DNA of 55,696 nucleotides from an uncultured Bacteroidales bacterium (GTDB lineage: Bacteria > Bacteroidota > Bacteroidia > Bacteroidales > UBA932). The notes beneath the pieces are model-generated. The model saw only the letters and a list, made by a program, of their open reading frames with translations, ran no database searches and was not told the DNA's origin. This document shows, one piece after another, positions 1-8,088 of this stretch; position 1 is the stretch's first letter; every line of letters begins with the position of its first letter. Both the position numbers and the translations under genes were made by a program. The DNA lies in assembly GCA_947306365.1 (NCBI GenBank), contig CAMZGD010000015.1:1-55696 (forward strand), written 5' to 3'.

Positions 1-13
1 TGCGGAGCCTCAT

Positions 14-49
14 AAAAAAAGAAGATGACCAAAAATCTCTTTTTGGTCA
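14..49 (-). terminator. Intrinsic terminator of the histidine phosphatase operon
   Basis: A perfect 10-bp stem (TGACCAAAAA at 26-35, TTTTTGGTCA at 40-49) closes a TCTC loop. Read on the minus strand it is followed by a T-rich tract at 14-25. It lies 30 bases after the stop codon of the histidine phosphatase, so it probably ends the GH20-regulator-phosphatase transcript. Confidence 0.85.
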
Positions 50-78
50 CCCTCTTCGTATCCGGACCTCGGGTTCCG

Positions 79-1350
79 CTACGGACGGTATGTATCTTTA
101 ATGTATTGCTTGAAGGCGTCCCAGTCGTAGTACGGCCCGTCGGCGGCCGGCACCGGCAGTCGCGCCTCCTGTCCGTTCAGCAGCACCTTGAACAGTACTT
201 TCGGCGACCGTTTCGCCCGATAGAAGACGAATTGGAGGTTGGCCCCCATCGGCACGTCGTACAGCCGGCACCATACCGGAATCTCCTCCGCAGTGTCGAC
301 GGCGTGGTCGTAACCGTTGACGCCCAGGCACATCAGCAACGGAAGGAACGTGTAGTCGTGCCCGAAGCGCAGGTCGGCGCCCCGTTCCCCGTCGGCGATG
401 CGCGCATCGGCCTTCGCAATGATGTCGTCCACGATGGGCAGGTAGCCCAGATGGGTGGGCCAGGCGCTCGCATAGAACTGGAAGTCGTCGGCCTTCCAGA
501 GGGCGATGCGCTCTTCAGTCGTGAAGATGTCGTTGAAATCCAGGTCCGTGTCGAGGCTCTGCATGCCGGCGCCGAAGAAATACAGGTAGGAGACCAGGTC
601 CCACTGCTCTTCCCGGATGACGGCATCGTCCGGATTCGTGAACAGTCGCGAGAGGATCGTCCGGTAGTCCACGGTCCGGTCGACGTATTCCGTCCAGGTC
701 TCATCGAAGAGCAGCGGCGTGAGGGGAACCTCCTTGACCCGGAAGGGGTTGTGGTGGTCGAGCGGAAGGATGGCCGGAAGGAAACTGTTGCCGAAATGCT
801 CGAAGATGTCGAGTTTCGGATTCCGGCCCTTCAGCCCCAGGCAGAAGGACGACATCGTCATCACGCAGCGGGTGGACGTGGAAACCCACGAACGCACGCG
901 GGCGTCGCCCTTGAAGACCTTCGGGAAATTGTCGTACATCCGTTCCGCCAGCGCCTGCTGCTGGTACCAGCCTTTCCGGGAGAGGTCGCCGACACGGTGG
1001 CGGACTTCCGGATAGAGCCGGTCGAACCGACGCTTGAAATCTTGTCCGAGCGCCGTGAGGTTGCCGGCGGCATCCGCCTCCGAAAAGACGTTGTTCAGCC
1101 GTTCGTACATATCCGACTGCCACGCATAGCGGGCGCCGTGGCGTCCGTAGTGGCTGATGTAAAAGGGTTTGTATCCGCGGGGGGCGGGCGTCAGCGCCAC
1201 CGGCCCCGCCGGGCACAGGTAATCGGTTCCGTTGAGGAATTCCGGATGGGCTTCCAGCTGACGGAGATAGTCCGGCTGCTGGGCGTCGGCAAGAAGGGCG
1301 GCCGCAAGAAGGCACAGGGCCGCAAGCAGGAATCGTCTGGTCGTTTTCAT
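79..1350 (-). CDS. Histidine-type phosphatase (acid phosphatase / MINPP-like), exported
   Basis: 423 aa. A signal peptide (residues 1-23, ending ADA) indicates a periplasmic or surface phosphomonoesterase. Branch 2 of the histidine phosphatase superfamily is recognised from the RHGAR motif at residues 70-74 (H71 is the expected phosphohistidine nucleophile) and a late GHD motif (H331, D332; proton donor). Family members remove phosphate from sugar phosphates, phytate or other inositol phosphates; the substrate cannot be read from sequence. An upstream in-frame ATG exists, but the start at 1350 places the signal peptide correctly and overlaps the regulator's stop codon as ATGA, implying translational coupling. 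The gene is the last of a GH20-regulator-phosphatase operon. A second, unrelated phosphatase lies in the opposite arm of the locus. Confidence 0.88.
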   Translation of the reverse strand: MKTTRRFLLAALCLLAAALLADAQQPDYLRQLEAHPEFLNGTDYLCPAGPVALTPAPRGYKPFYISHYGRHGARYAWQSDMYERLNNVFSEADAAGNLTALGQDFKRRFDRLYPEVRHRVGDLSRKGWYQQQALAERMYDNFPKVFKGDARVRSWVSTSTRCVMTMSSFCLGLKGRNPKLDIFEHFGNSFLPAILPLDHHNPFRVKEVPLTPLLFDETWTEYVDRTVDYRTILSRLFTNPDDAVIREEQWDLVSYLYFFGAGMQSLDTDLDFNDIFTTEERIALWKADDFQFYASAWPTHLGYLPIVDDIIAKADARIADGERGADLRFGHDYTFLPLLMCLGVNGYDHAVDTAEEIPVWCRLYDVPMGANLQFVFYRAKRSPKVLFKVLLNGQEARLPVPAADGPYYDWDAFKQYIKDTYRP

Positions 1351-2516
1351 TGTATGCTGTTTTTCTTGTTCTTTTCTCTCCATTCCCCCGGAGAGCAGCC
1401 ATACAGCTGCTTGAACCTGCGGGAGATGCTCTTGGTGTCGGTCTCCCCGAGGGAGATGGCGATTTCGATCAGGGGCTCGTCGGTGTCGAGCAGCAGCTCG
1501 GAGAACCGCTTGAGCCGCAGGTCGGTGATATATTGATAGATGGTCTGTCTGGTCACGCTTTTGAAACGCCGCTCCAGCAGGCGTCGCGACAGGGCGACCT
1601 CGCCCATCACGTCGTTGACGGAAATCTTCTTTGTGTCGTTCCGGTGGATGAACTGCACGGCTTTCCGGATCTGGATGTCGTTCGTCGCGAAGGAGGCCGT
1701 GGAAAGCCGGCTGACGATTTTGACGGGCCTGAGCACGACATCCTCGAGCGGCGCGTCAGGGTTGAGGACCCGCCGTTCGATCAGGGAGGCGGTGCGGTAA
1801 CCGCCTTCCTCGATGTCCACCTGGATGCTGGACAGCGGCGTACTTCCCAGGCTGCAGAGCAGTTCGTCGTTGTCCACGCCCATTACGGAAAGCTCGTCGG
1901 GAATACGGACCCCGGCGGAATGGCAGGCCTCCACGAGGTTGTTGCCCTGGTTGTCATCGCAGGCCATCACGGCGATGGGCTTGGGAATCATCCGCAGCCA
2001 TTCGGCAAGCCGGTCGCTTTCATAATACCAGAGATGGTCGATGTCCTGCAGGTTGTAGGAATAGAGCGCGTTGCCGAAGCCGGCGGCCGTCACTTCCCGG
2101 CGGAACCCTTCGAAGCGTTCGTCGGACCAGCAGACGTTGCGGAACCCGAAGAAGCCGAAATTGCGGAATCCGCGTTCCAGGTAGAACCGGGCCGCCATCC
2201 GGCCGGTTCCGATGTAGTCCGCCGTGATGTTGGGGATGGTCGTGAAGCGTTTCTTGAAATCCTGCGCGACGGCTACGATGCCGTTCCGGGTGAACAGGTC
2301 GACTTCGTCGGTTTCCTCGAACTGTCCGATCACCGCGTCGGCGCCCCAGCTCATGGCCCAGTCGACTACGCCGGGGATGCCGATCCGCCGCTTGTAGGCG
2401 GGCGGCATCCGGCAGATGCCCCACTGCTCCTTCCGGCGGGAGTATTGCACGATGCCCTTCAGGAGCTTGCTGGGGAACGCCTCGGTAAAGTCCGAAATGA
2501 TGAGGAGCCGGAGCAC
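1347..2516 (-). CDS. XylR-like regulator: LacI-type sugar sensor fused to AraC DNA-binding domain
   Basis: 389 aa. Residues 1 to about 275 resemble a LacI/periplasmic-binding-protein sensor fold without the LacI headpiece. Residues about 285-385 form an AraC/XylS double helix-turn-helix, with a final helix around SISRRFKQLYGCSPGEWR. This is the architecture of E. coli XylR, a cytoplasmic activator that binds DNA after sensing a sugar. The start is GTG at 2514-2516, 9 bases after the GH20 stop codon, so the gene is co-transcribed with GH20. Its likely target is the divergent promoter region at 4602-4744, where a 14-bp direct repeat has a 21-bp period. The inducer is unknown; an amino sugar or glycan breakdown product is inferred from the neighbours. 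Confidence 0.9.
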   Translation of the reverse strand: MLRLLIISDFTEAFPSKLLKGIVQYSRRKEQWGICRMPPAYKRRIGIPGVVDWAMSWGADAVIGQFEETDEVDLFTRNGIVAVAQDFKKRFTTIPNITADYIGTGRMAARFYLERGFRNFGFFGFRNVCWSDERFEGFRREVTAAGFGNALYSYNLQDIDHLWYYESDRLAEWLRMIPKPIAVMACDDNQGNNLVEACHSAGVRIPDELSVMGVDNDELLCSLGSTPLSSIQVDIEEGGYRTASLIERRVLNPDAPLEDVVLRPVKIVSRLSTASFATNDIQIRKAVQFIHRNDTKKISVNDVMGEVALSRRLLERRFKSVTRQTIYQYITDLRLKRFSELLLDTDEPLIEIAISLGETDTKSISRRFKQLYGCSPGEWREKNKKNSIQ

Positions 2517-2525
2517 GGGCGGTTG

Positions 2526-4601
2526 TCAGTTGCGGTGGTAGGAGATGCCGAGGGACTCGTAGTACGGATACTCGTGGTCCGTGACGATGCTGAAGAAGCG
2601 GTCGAAGTCGTCCATGAACAGCGGGTCGTCGGAGACCGTCGTGGCTTCCCAGACGGGACGGGCGTTCCAGCCGCGTTCGAACAGGCCCACGCCTTTCGGG
2701 AAGATGTAATAGGTCACGTGGTCGAAGCTGCGGATCGTCTCCGCCCAGAGCTGGCCCTGGACGCCGATGATGTGCGGCACGCCTTCCGGCAGCAGCGCGG
2801 TCTTGCCCGCGCTCGCGCCGGCGATGTCGGCTATCTGGCGCTGGTCGTCCCAGCGGACGGACCGGTAGCAGTCGTACGGAAGGAACGAGAACGCGCGGCG
2901 CTCGTCGATGTAGCCGGCCCAAGAGTGCCCGCGTTCTTCCTTGTCGTCGTTGTAGGCCATGTCGAAATAGTTGTTCGAGGCGTTGGACAGCACGACGTTG
3001 ATGCCCTCGTTGGCATATTTGTAGGCATATTCGTCCCGTCCGCGGGAAACGGCCCACAGGTTGACGTAGGCGAGGTCCTCCTTCAGCCGTTCGAAGGTTT
3101 CAGGCCGCAGGTGCAGGGCGACCTCCTGCCAGCCGGCGATCTTCACGCCCCGCGCTTCGGCGATGTCGAGGATGTGGCTGACGAAATAGTCGGTCAGTTC
3201 GTCCAGGCTTCTTCCCGTACTGTCCATCAGTGCGCGGCAGGCCGGCGATCCGGTCCAGGCGCCTTCCGGCACCTCGTCCCCGCCGATATGGATGGCTTCG
3301 AGCGGGACGCTGGCCTCCGCATACAGGTCGGCTACGCTTTCAAACACCTTGTCGAAGAAACGGTACGTGGTCGGGAGGGCGACGTTGATGGCATTGTCCG
3401 TATAGTCCTGGACCGACTCGTAGAGCGAAGTATCGCGCGGTTCGGAGAGCAGATATGCGGTGTCGCCGGTGCGTCGGGCGCGGACTTCCATCGATTTGAT
3501 GGCGGCACGCGAGTGGCCCGGTGAATCGAATTCGGGGATGACGCGGATATGGCGGGCGTGGGCGTAGCGGAGAATCTCCACGAAGTCGGCGCGGGAATAG
3601 AAGCCGTTGCCGGGTGAGGATGCGTCGTTTCGGTCGCGGGAGCCGCAGTAGGTGGGCTGGAGGGCGTCCGGTTCGGTGATGGAACCGTCGGGCTGCAGGT
3701 CGGGAATGCCCCGGAACGCCCCGTAGGACGTCAGCTCCGGCAGGCCGTCGATCTCGAGGCGCCAGCCTTCGTCGTCACCGAGGTGCAGATGGAGGTAGTT
3801 GACCTTGTAGTGAGCGAGGATGTCGATGAGCCGGAGCAGGTCCGGCTTTTTCGTGAAGTTCCGGCTGACGTCGAGCATCAGTCCGCGGTAGGGAAGGTCC
3901 GGCCAGTCTTCCACGATGGCGGAAGGCACCGGTTTTCCGCCGGCATTCCGGCGAAGGTTGTCGAGCGTGACCGCTGCGTAGAAAGCGCCGTCTTCGTCGG
4001 CGGCCTCCACCGTGACGGCATCGGCGAGCGTGATCCGGTACCAGCCCGACGGGCGGCCTTCCACGATGCGGGCTTCCGGGTCTTCGGCGGGCAGGGTCGT
4101 GGTTCCGTCCTGGAGCGCCAGCGATTTCAGCCGCGGCACCATGTCATAGGCCGTCGTCCCGACGTGGCGGGTGGTGAAGGACTGCACCCGTTCGGACGGC
4201 TGCCATTTATACTTGACGGCGACCGGTACGGGTTTTCCGCCTTTTTTCTGGAGATAGAACCCTTCCGGGGCACGGCAGTGGTTGACCAGGGCACGTGCCT
4301 CATACCGGAGGGTAAGCTTGTTTTCCGAGGCTTCCGTTTTCGGGATGACACGGTAGAGCGTGCCGCCCAGGTGCACGATATCGGCCGGCGCCTCTTCCCC
4401 CATCGAGACCGGGGTGCGGAACTGGCTGAACCAGAGGGTCCAGTCCGTCCCTGCGGGCGGATTCTGGATTTCCATTTCGTGGATGGCTTTGCCGGTCTTG
4501 GGATCGGCGGCCCCTTCCGTCCAGACGATACGGGGCTGGTGTACGCAGGCGGCGCTCAGCGCACCGGCCAGCAGGAGGCAGAGGAGGAGATTCGGTTTCA
4601 C
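2526..4601 (-). CDS. GH20 beta-N-acetylhexosaminidase lipoprotein
   Basis: 691 aa. It hydrolyses terminal beta-linked GlcNAc or GalNAc by substrate-assisted catalysis. A lipoprotein signal peptide ending LSAAC (lipobox) is followed by a GH20b-type N-terminal domain and the (beta/alpha)8 catalytic domain. The catalytic D-E pair is in the HIGGDEVP motif (D442, E443). An in-frame ORF extends upstream to 4691 (with an ATG at 4637), but a TAnnTTTG-like box lies at 4627-4634, so those starts would precede or overlap the promoter. GTG at 4601 gives a clean signal peptide. First gene of the minus arm of the glycan locus, followed by the regulator and a phosphatase. Localisation to the outer membrane or periplasm is inferred from the lipobox. 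Confidence 0.92.
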   Translation of the reverse strand: MKPNLLLCLLLAGALSAACVHQPRIVWTEGAADPKTGKAIHEMEIQNPPAGTDWTLWFSQFRTPVSMGEEAPADIVHLGGTLYRVIPKTEASENKLTLRYEARALVNHCRAPEGFYLQKKGGKPVPVAVKYKWQPSERVQSFTTRHVGTTAYDMVPRLKSLALQDGTTTLPAEDPEARIVEGRPSGWYRITLADAVTVEAADEDGAFYAAVTLDNLRRNAGGKPVPSAIVEDWPDLPYRGLMLDVSRNFTKKPDLLRLIDILAHYKVNYLHLHLGDDEGWRLEIDGLPELTSYGAFRGIPDLQPDGSITEPDALQPTYCGSRDRNDASSPGNGFYSRADFVEILRYAHARHIRVIPEFDSPGHSRAAIKSMEVRARRTGDTAYLLSEPRDTSLYESVQDYTDNAINVALPTTYRFFDKVFESVADLYAEASVPLEAIHIGGDEVPEGAWTGSPACRALMDSTGRSLDELTDYFVSHILDIAEARGVKIAGWQEVALHLRPETFERLKEDLAYVNLWAVSRGRDEYAYKYANEGINVVLSNASNNYFDMAYNDDKEERGHSWAGYIDERRAFSFLPYDCYRSVRWDDQRQIADIAGASAGKTALLPEGVPHIIGVQGQLWAETIRSFDHVTYYIFPKGVGLFERGWNARPVWEATTVSDDPLFMDDFDRFFSIVTDHEYPYYESLGISYHRN

Positions 4602-4626
4602 GGTCGAAAGATGTTGGATTCTTTTA

Positions 4627-4660
4627 CAAAGATGCATTTTATTCTTTGAATAAGAACAAA
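4627..4660 (-). promoter_or_regulatory. Bacteroidota-type promoter of the GH20 operon
   Basis: On the minus strand CATCTTTG (4627-4634) matches the TAnnTTTG -7 box at 7 of 8 positions, and a TTTG (4657-4660) lies 22 bases upstream as a -33 box. This predicts transcription starting about 20 bases before the chosen GTG start of GH20. Confidence 0.55.
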
Positions 4661-4665
4661 TAATC

Positions 4666-4700
4666 CGCAAATTGTACCATGAAATACGCAAATTTTACCA
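4666..4700. promoter_or_regulatory. Direct-repeat operator, probably for the XylR-like regulator
   Basis: CGCAAATTGTACCA (4666-4679) and CGCAAATTTTACCA (4687-4700) match at 13 of 14 positions. They are in direct orientation with a 21-bp period, two turns of the helix. AraC-family activators commonly bind direct half-sites with this spacing. The second copy ends 20 bases before the -7 box of the plus-arm promoter, the position of a class II activator. Assignment to the neighbouring regulator is inference. Confidence 0.65.
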
Positions 4701-4728
4701 AACAAAGGGCCTGCTTTCATTAAATTTG
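4693..4728 (+). promoter_or_regulatory. Promoter of the ROK-GH2-phosphatase-SusCD operon
   Basis: TAAATTTG (4721-4728) is a perfect TAnnTTTG -7 box, 16 bases before the ROK start codon. The -33 position holds only a weak TTTT (4693-4696) inside the second operator half-site, consistent with a promoter that depends on an activator. Confidence 0.65.
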
Positions 4729-4744
4729 CGAAAAAGCCTGCCGT

Positions 4745-5572
4745 ATGAAGCTCGGAATAGACATTGGAGGCACCAATCTGTGCCTGGGACTCGTTCATGA
4801 GGGACGGGTCCTGCAGCGGGTGTCCGCTCCTTCCTTTGCAGCCGGTGCGACGATGGAGCAGACGCTCGATCATCTCTCCGTTCTGATCCGCCGGATCATC
4901 ACGCCTGAAACGAAACGGATCGGTGTCGGTGTCCCTTCGGTCGTGGATGTCGCCAGGGGCATCGTCTACGACGCACAGAACATTCCCTCCTGGACGGAGG
5001 TCCCGCTGAAAGATTACCTGGAAGAACAGTTCCAGGTCCCGGTAGCGGTCAACAATGATGCAAACTGTTATGCGATGGGTATCTATGGGCTTTATCCGGC
5101 TGCGGAGAAGCCCGAGCTGCTTGTGGCCGTGACCCTGGGAACGGGCGTGGGCATCGGCATCGTCGAGAACGGGCGGCTCCTGTGCGGCGTCAACTGCGGC
5201 GCCGGCGAGCTGGGCTGCCTCCCCTACAGGGATTCGATCCTCGAGGATTATTGCAGCAAGAAGTTCTTCTTCGGCACCGGATGGGACAGCCTGTCGGCTT
5301 CCCAGGCGGCGCGTGCCGGAGACCCGAAGGCGCTGGCCCTGTTCGACGACCTGGGACGCAACCTGGGCGCACTGGTCTGCGCCGTGCTGTTTGCCTACGA
5401 TCCGAGCCACGTCGCTTTCGGCGGCGGCATCGCCCACAACTTCCCGCTGTTCCGCCGGTCGATGAACGACTACCTGCAGGCGAATTTCCCCTACAGGAAG
5501 GCCCTGGAACGGCTTCAGGTGGATACATTCACAGACAACGACATTCCGGTCATCGGAGCATCCCTCATATAG
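4745..5572 (+). CDS. ROK-family sugar kinase
   Basis: 275 aa, cytoplasmic. The N-terminal phosphate-binding motif DIGGTN (residues 5-10), a second-lobe phosphate loop (GTGVGIGI) and GAGELG identify the ROK family, whose members phosphorylate glucose, GlcNAc, ManNAc or similar sugars with ATP. The usual zinc motif CxCGxxGCxE is absent: only GAGELGCLPY is seen, so this is a zinc-free variant. It is the first gene of the plus arm, 4 bases before the GH2 gene. With an exo-glucosaminidase and a hexosaminidase as neighbours, phosphorylation of an amino sugar (GlcN or GlcNAc) is the likeliest role, but this is inference. Confidence 0.9.
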   Translation: MKLGIDIGGTNLCLGLVHEGRVLQRVSAPSFAAGATMEQTLDHLSVLIRRIITPETKRIGVGVPSVVDVARGIVYDAQNIPSWTEVPLKDYLEEQFQVPVAVNNDANCYAMGIYGLYPAAEKPELLVAVTLGTGVGIGIVENGRLLCGVNCGAGELGCLPYRDSILEDYCSKKFFFGTGWDSLSASQAARAGDPKALALFDDLGRNLGALVCAVLFAYDPSHVAFGGGIAHNFPLFRRSMNDYLQANFPYRKALERLQVDTFTDNDIPVIGASLI

Positions 5573-5576
5573 CGCT

Positions 5577-8084
5577 ATGAAAAAGTTTTGGATTGTTTTC
5601 GTCGCGGCTGCCGTCTGTGCCTGCACGCCGCAAGCCCGTCCCGACAACGGAAGCGTCCTCGTCCTTTCGGACGGGTGGCAACTGAGCCGTACCGGCGGGC
5701 CGGAGAAACTCGCCGCCACCGTCCCGTCGACCGTGGCGGGTACCCTGTACGCTGCAGGCCGTTTCTGCGACGGTCTTCTGGAAGGCCGCAACTATGCGAA
5801 GGTCGACAAGTCGGTCTTCGACGACGAATGGGTCTACCAGACCGGATTCACTGCACGGCCGGCGGAGGGACAGCACACGGAACTGGTGTTCGACGGACTG
5901 GGCTACCGGGCCGACATCTTCCTCAACGGGACACAGCTGGCCGCCGCCGACACGACCTATGGCGTCTTCGTGCGCAGGGCCTACGACGTCACGTCCCTGC
6001 TCCGGGGCCGCAACCGGCTGGAAGTCCGGCTGCGCCGTGCGCAGCCGGGTGACCTGAACCTCGGTTTCGTGGACTGGAATCCCCGCCCGCTGGATGAGAG
6101 CATGGGCCTGGTCCGGCCAGTCTCGCTGCATACGACCGGCGCCGTCTCCATCGAGGATGTCTTCGTCATCCCCGACCTGGACGTGACGACGCTTGCGCAG
6201 GCGGACCTCGAGGTCCGCGTGAAACTGCGCAACCGGGAAGACCGTGCGGTGGAAGCGGAACTGGCGCTGGCGCTGCAGGATGCCGGTGATTTCCGGACGC
6301 ACGTGACGCTCCCTGCCGGCGAAACCGTGACGGTCGCGCTGACACCGGCCGAGGCGGCCCTGCTGCATCTCGACCAGCCCCGCGTCTGGTGGAGCTACGA
6401 CCTGGGTTCCCCTGAACTGTATGGCCTGACGGCCCGCGTGGAAACCGACGGGGCTGTCTCCGACGCCCGGACGGTCACGTTCGGCGTGCGGAAGATCGAG
6501 AGCCGGCTCACGGACAAGCAGTACCGCCAGTTCACCCTTAACGGGAAGGATATCCTGATCAAGGGTGCGGGCTGGACTGACGACATCTTCCTGCTCGACA
6601 CCCCGGAATCGCTGGAACGGCAGGTCAGCTATGTCAAGGATATGAATCTGAACCTGATCCGGTTCGAGAACATCTGGGGCAAGGACGACACGGTCTATGA
6701 CCTGTGCGACCGCGAGGGCGTACTTGCCCTGGTGGGCTGGAGCTGCCAGTGGGAGTGGGAGGATTATTGCGGCCTCCCCGAAACCGACGGCTACGGCTGC
6801 ATCAATACGCCCGAAACGGAAGACCTGGCTGCGGCCTATTTCCGCGACCAGGTGGTCCGGTTGCACAACCACCCCGCCGTCATCGCCTGGATGACCGGCA
6901 GCGACCGGATTCCGAATCCCGCACTGGAAACGCGCTATCTGGAGACGTACCGGCAGGAAGACTACCGGCCGTACGTCAATTCCGCCAAGAACCAGTTCAG
7001 CACCGTGAGCGGCTGGTCCGGTTCGAAGATGGAGGGCCCTTATGAATATGTGGCGCCCGACTACTGGTATTTCGACAGGGAGCACGGCGGCGCCTTCGGC
7101 TTCAATACCGAGACCGGCATCGGCGCCAACCTTCCGCAGATCGAGTCGCTGCGCCGGATGATTCCCGAAGCGGAGCTCTGGCCGCTTTCGGAAGCCTGGA
7201 ACTACCACTGCACGGCTTCTTCCTCGGCGATGAACAGCCTGGACGTGCTGATGCAGGCCGTCACGGAACAGTACGGCGCCCCCGAGGGGCTGGAAGATTT
7301 CGTCCGCAAGGCGCACGCCGTCGACTATGCCGGCACCCGTGCGATGTTCGAGTCGTTCCGCGTCCGGATGCCGGAAACCACCGGCATCGTCCAGTGGATG
7401 CTCAACTCGGCCTGGCCGTCGCTCTACTGGCAGCTTTACGACTGGTACGGCGTGCCGACGGCCGGCTATTACGGCACGAAGAAGGCCTGTGAGCCCGACC
7501 AACTGCTGTTCGACTACAGGGACCGGAAGGTGTATGTCGTGAGCGAACGGCCCGAAGGACGGACGCTGACGGCATCCCTGCAGGTTTTCGACGCGGCTTC
7601 GCAGCCGCTCGTGGCGGAAACGCGCACCGTACAGACGGGATACCGAACGGTGCTTCCGGTCTTCGACCTGCGCCGCTTCGACGGCAAACCGCATTTCATC
7701 GCCCTTTCCCTCACGGCGGAGGACGGCAGCCCCGTGTCCGACAACTTCTACTGCATCGGCGCCCGCGACAATGTGTATGACTTTGCAGCCTCGAACTGGT
7801 ACATCACGCCGGTCCGCAGCTGGAGCGACCTGCGCTTTGTCTTTGCGGGTGGCGGTTCCGACTTCTCCGTGACGGCGGTTCCGACCGGGGAAGGCTATGA
7901 CGTGACGGTTGAAAACCGTTCTTCCGTCATCGCTCCCCAGGTAATCCTCAAGGCGCTCGACGCCGAAGGCCGTCTCGTCGTTCCGGCTTACTGGAGCGAC
8001 AATTTCTTTGCCCTGCTGCCCGGCCAGGCAAAGCACGTCACCTGCCGCACGGACTGCAAGGGCCTCACGATCGCATTGAATTGA
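5577..8084 (+). CDS. GH2 exo-beta-D-glucosaminidase / beta-mannosidase-like lipoprotein
   Basis: 835 aa. A signal peptide with a cysteine at residue 16 suggests a lipoprotein. The GH2 order is sugar-binding domain, immunoglobulin-like domain, TIM barrel (about residues 310-630) and C-terminal beta domains. The barrel resembles the CsxA subfamily (exo-beta-D-glucosaminidase): the acid/base site is WMTGSD (D443) in place of the normal N-E pair, and the nucleophile is in GFNTETG (E512), 69 residues later. CsxA itself uses an Asp/Glu pair. This suggests release of GlcN or mannose from non-reducing ends. Substrate remains open; endo-beta-mannosidase-type relatives share this fold. Lies between the ROK kinase and the alkaline phosphatase. 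Confidence 0.85.
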   Translation: MKKFWIVFVAAAVCACTPQARPDNGSVLVLSDGWQLSRTGGPEKLAATVPSTVAGTLYAAGRFCDGLLEGRNYAKVDKSVFDDEWVYQTGFTARPAEGQHTELVFDGLGYRADIFLNGTQLAAADTTYGVFVRRAYDVTSLLRGRNRLEVRLRRAQPGDLNLGFVDWNPRPLDESMGLVRPVSLHTTGAVSIEDVFVIPDLDVTTLAQADLEVRVKLRNREDRAVEAELALALQDAGDFRTHVTLPAGETVTVALTPAEAALLHLDQPRVWWSYDLGSPELYGLTARVETDGAVSDARTVTFGVRKIESRLTDKQYRQFTLNGKDILIKGAGWTDDIFLLDTPESLERQVSYVKDMNLNLIRFENIWGKDDTVYDLCDREGVLALVGWSCQWEWEDYCGLPETDGYGCINTPETEDLAAAYFRDQVVRLHNHPAVIAWMTGSDRIPNPALETRYLETYRQEDYRPYVNSAKNQFSTVSGWSGSKMEGPYEYVAPDYWYFDREHGGAFGFNTETGIGANLPQIESLRRMIPEAELWPLSEAWNYHCTASSSAMNSLDVLMQAVTEQYGAPEGLEDFVRKAHAVDYAGTRAMFESFRVRMPETTGIVQWMLNSAWPSLYWQLYDWYGVPTAGYYGTKKACEPDQLLFDYRDRKVYVVSERPEGRTLTASLQVFDAASQPLVAETRTVQTGYRTVLPVFDLRRFDGKPHFIALSLTAEDGSPVSDNFYCIGARDNVYDFAASNWYITPVRSWSDLRFVFAGGGSDFSVTAVPTGEGYDVTVENRSSVIAPQVILKALDAEGRLVVPAYWSDNFFALLPGQAKHVTCRTDCKGLTIALN

Positions 8085-8088
8085 CAAC

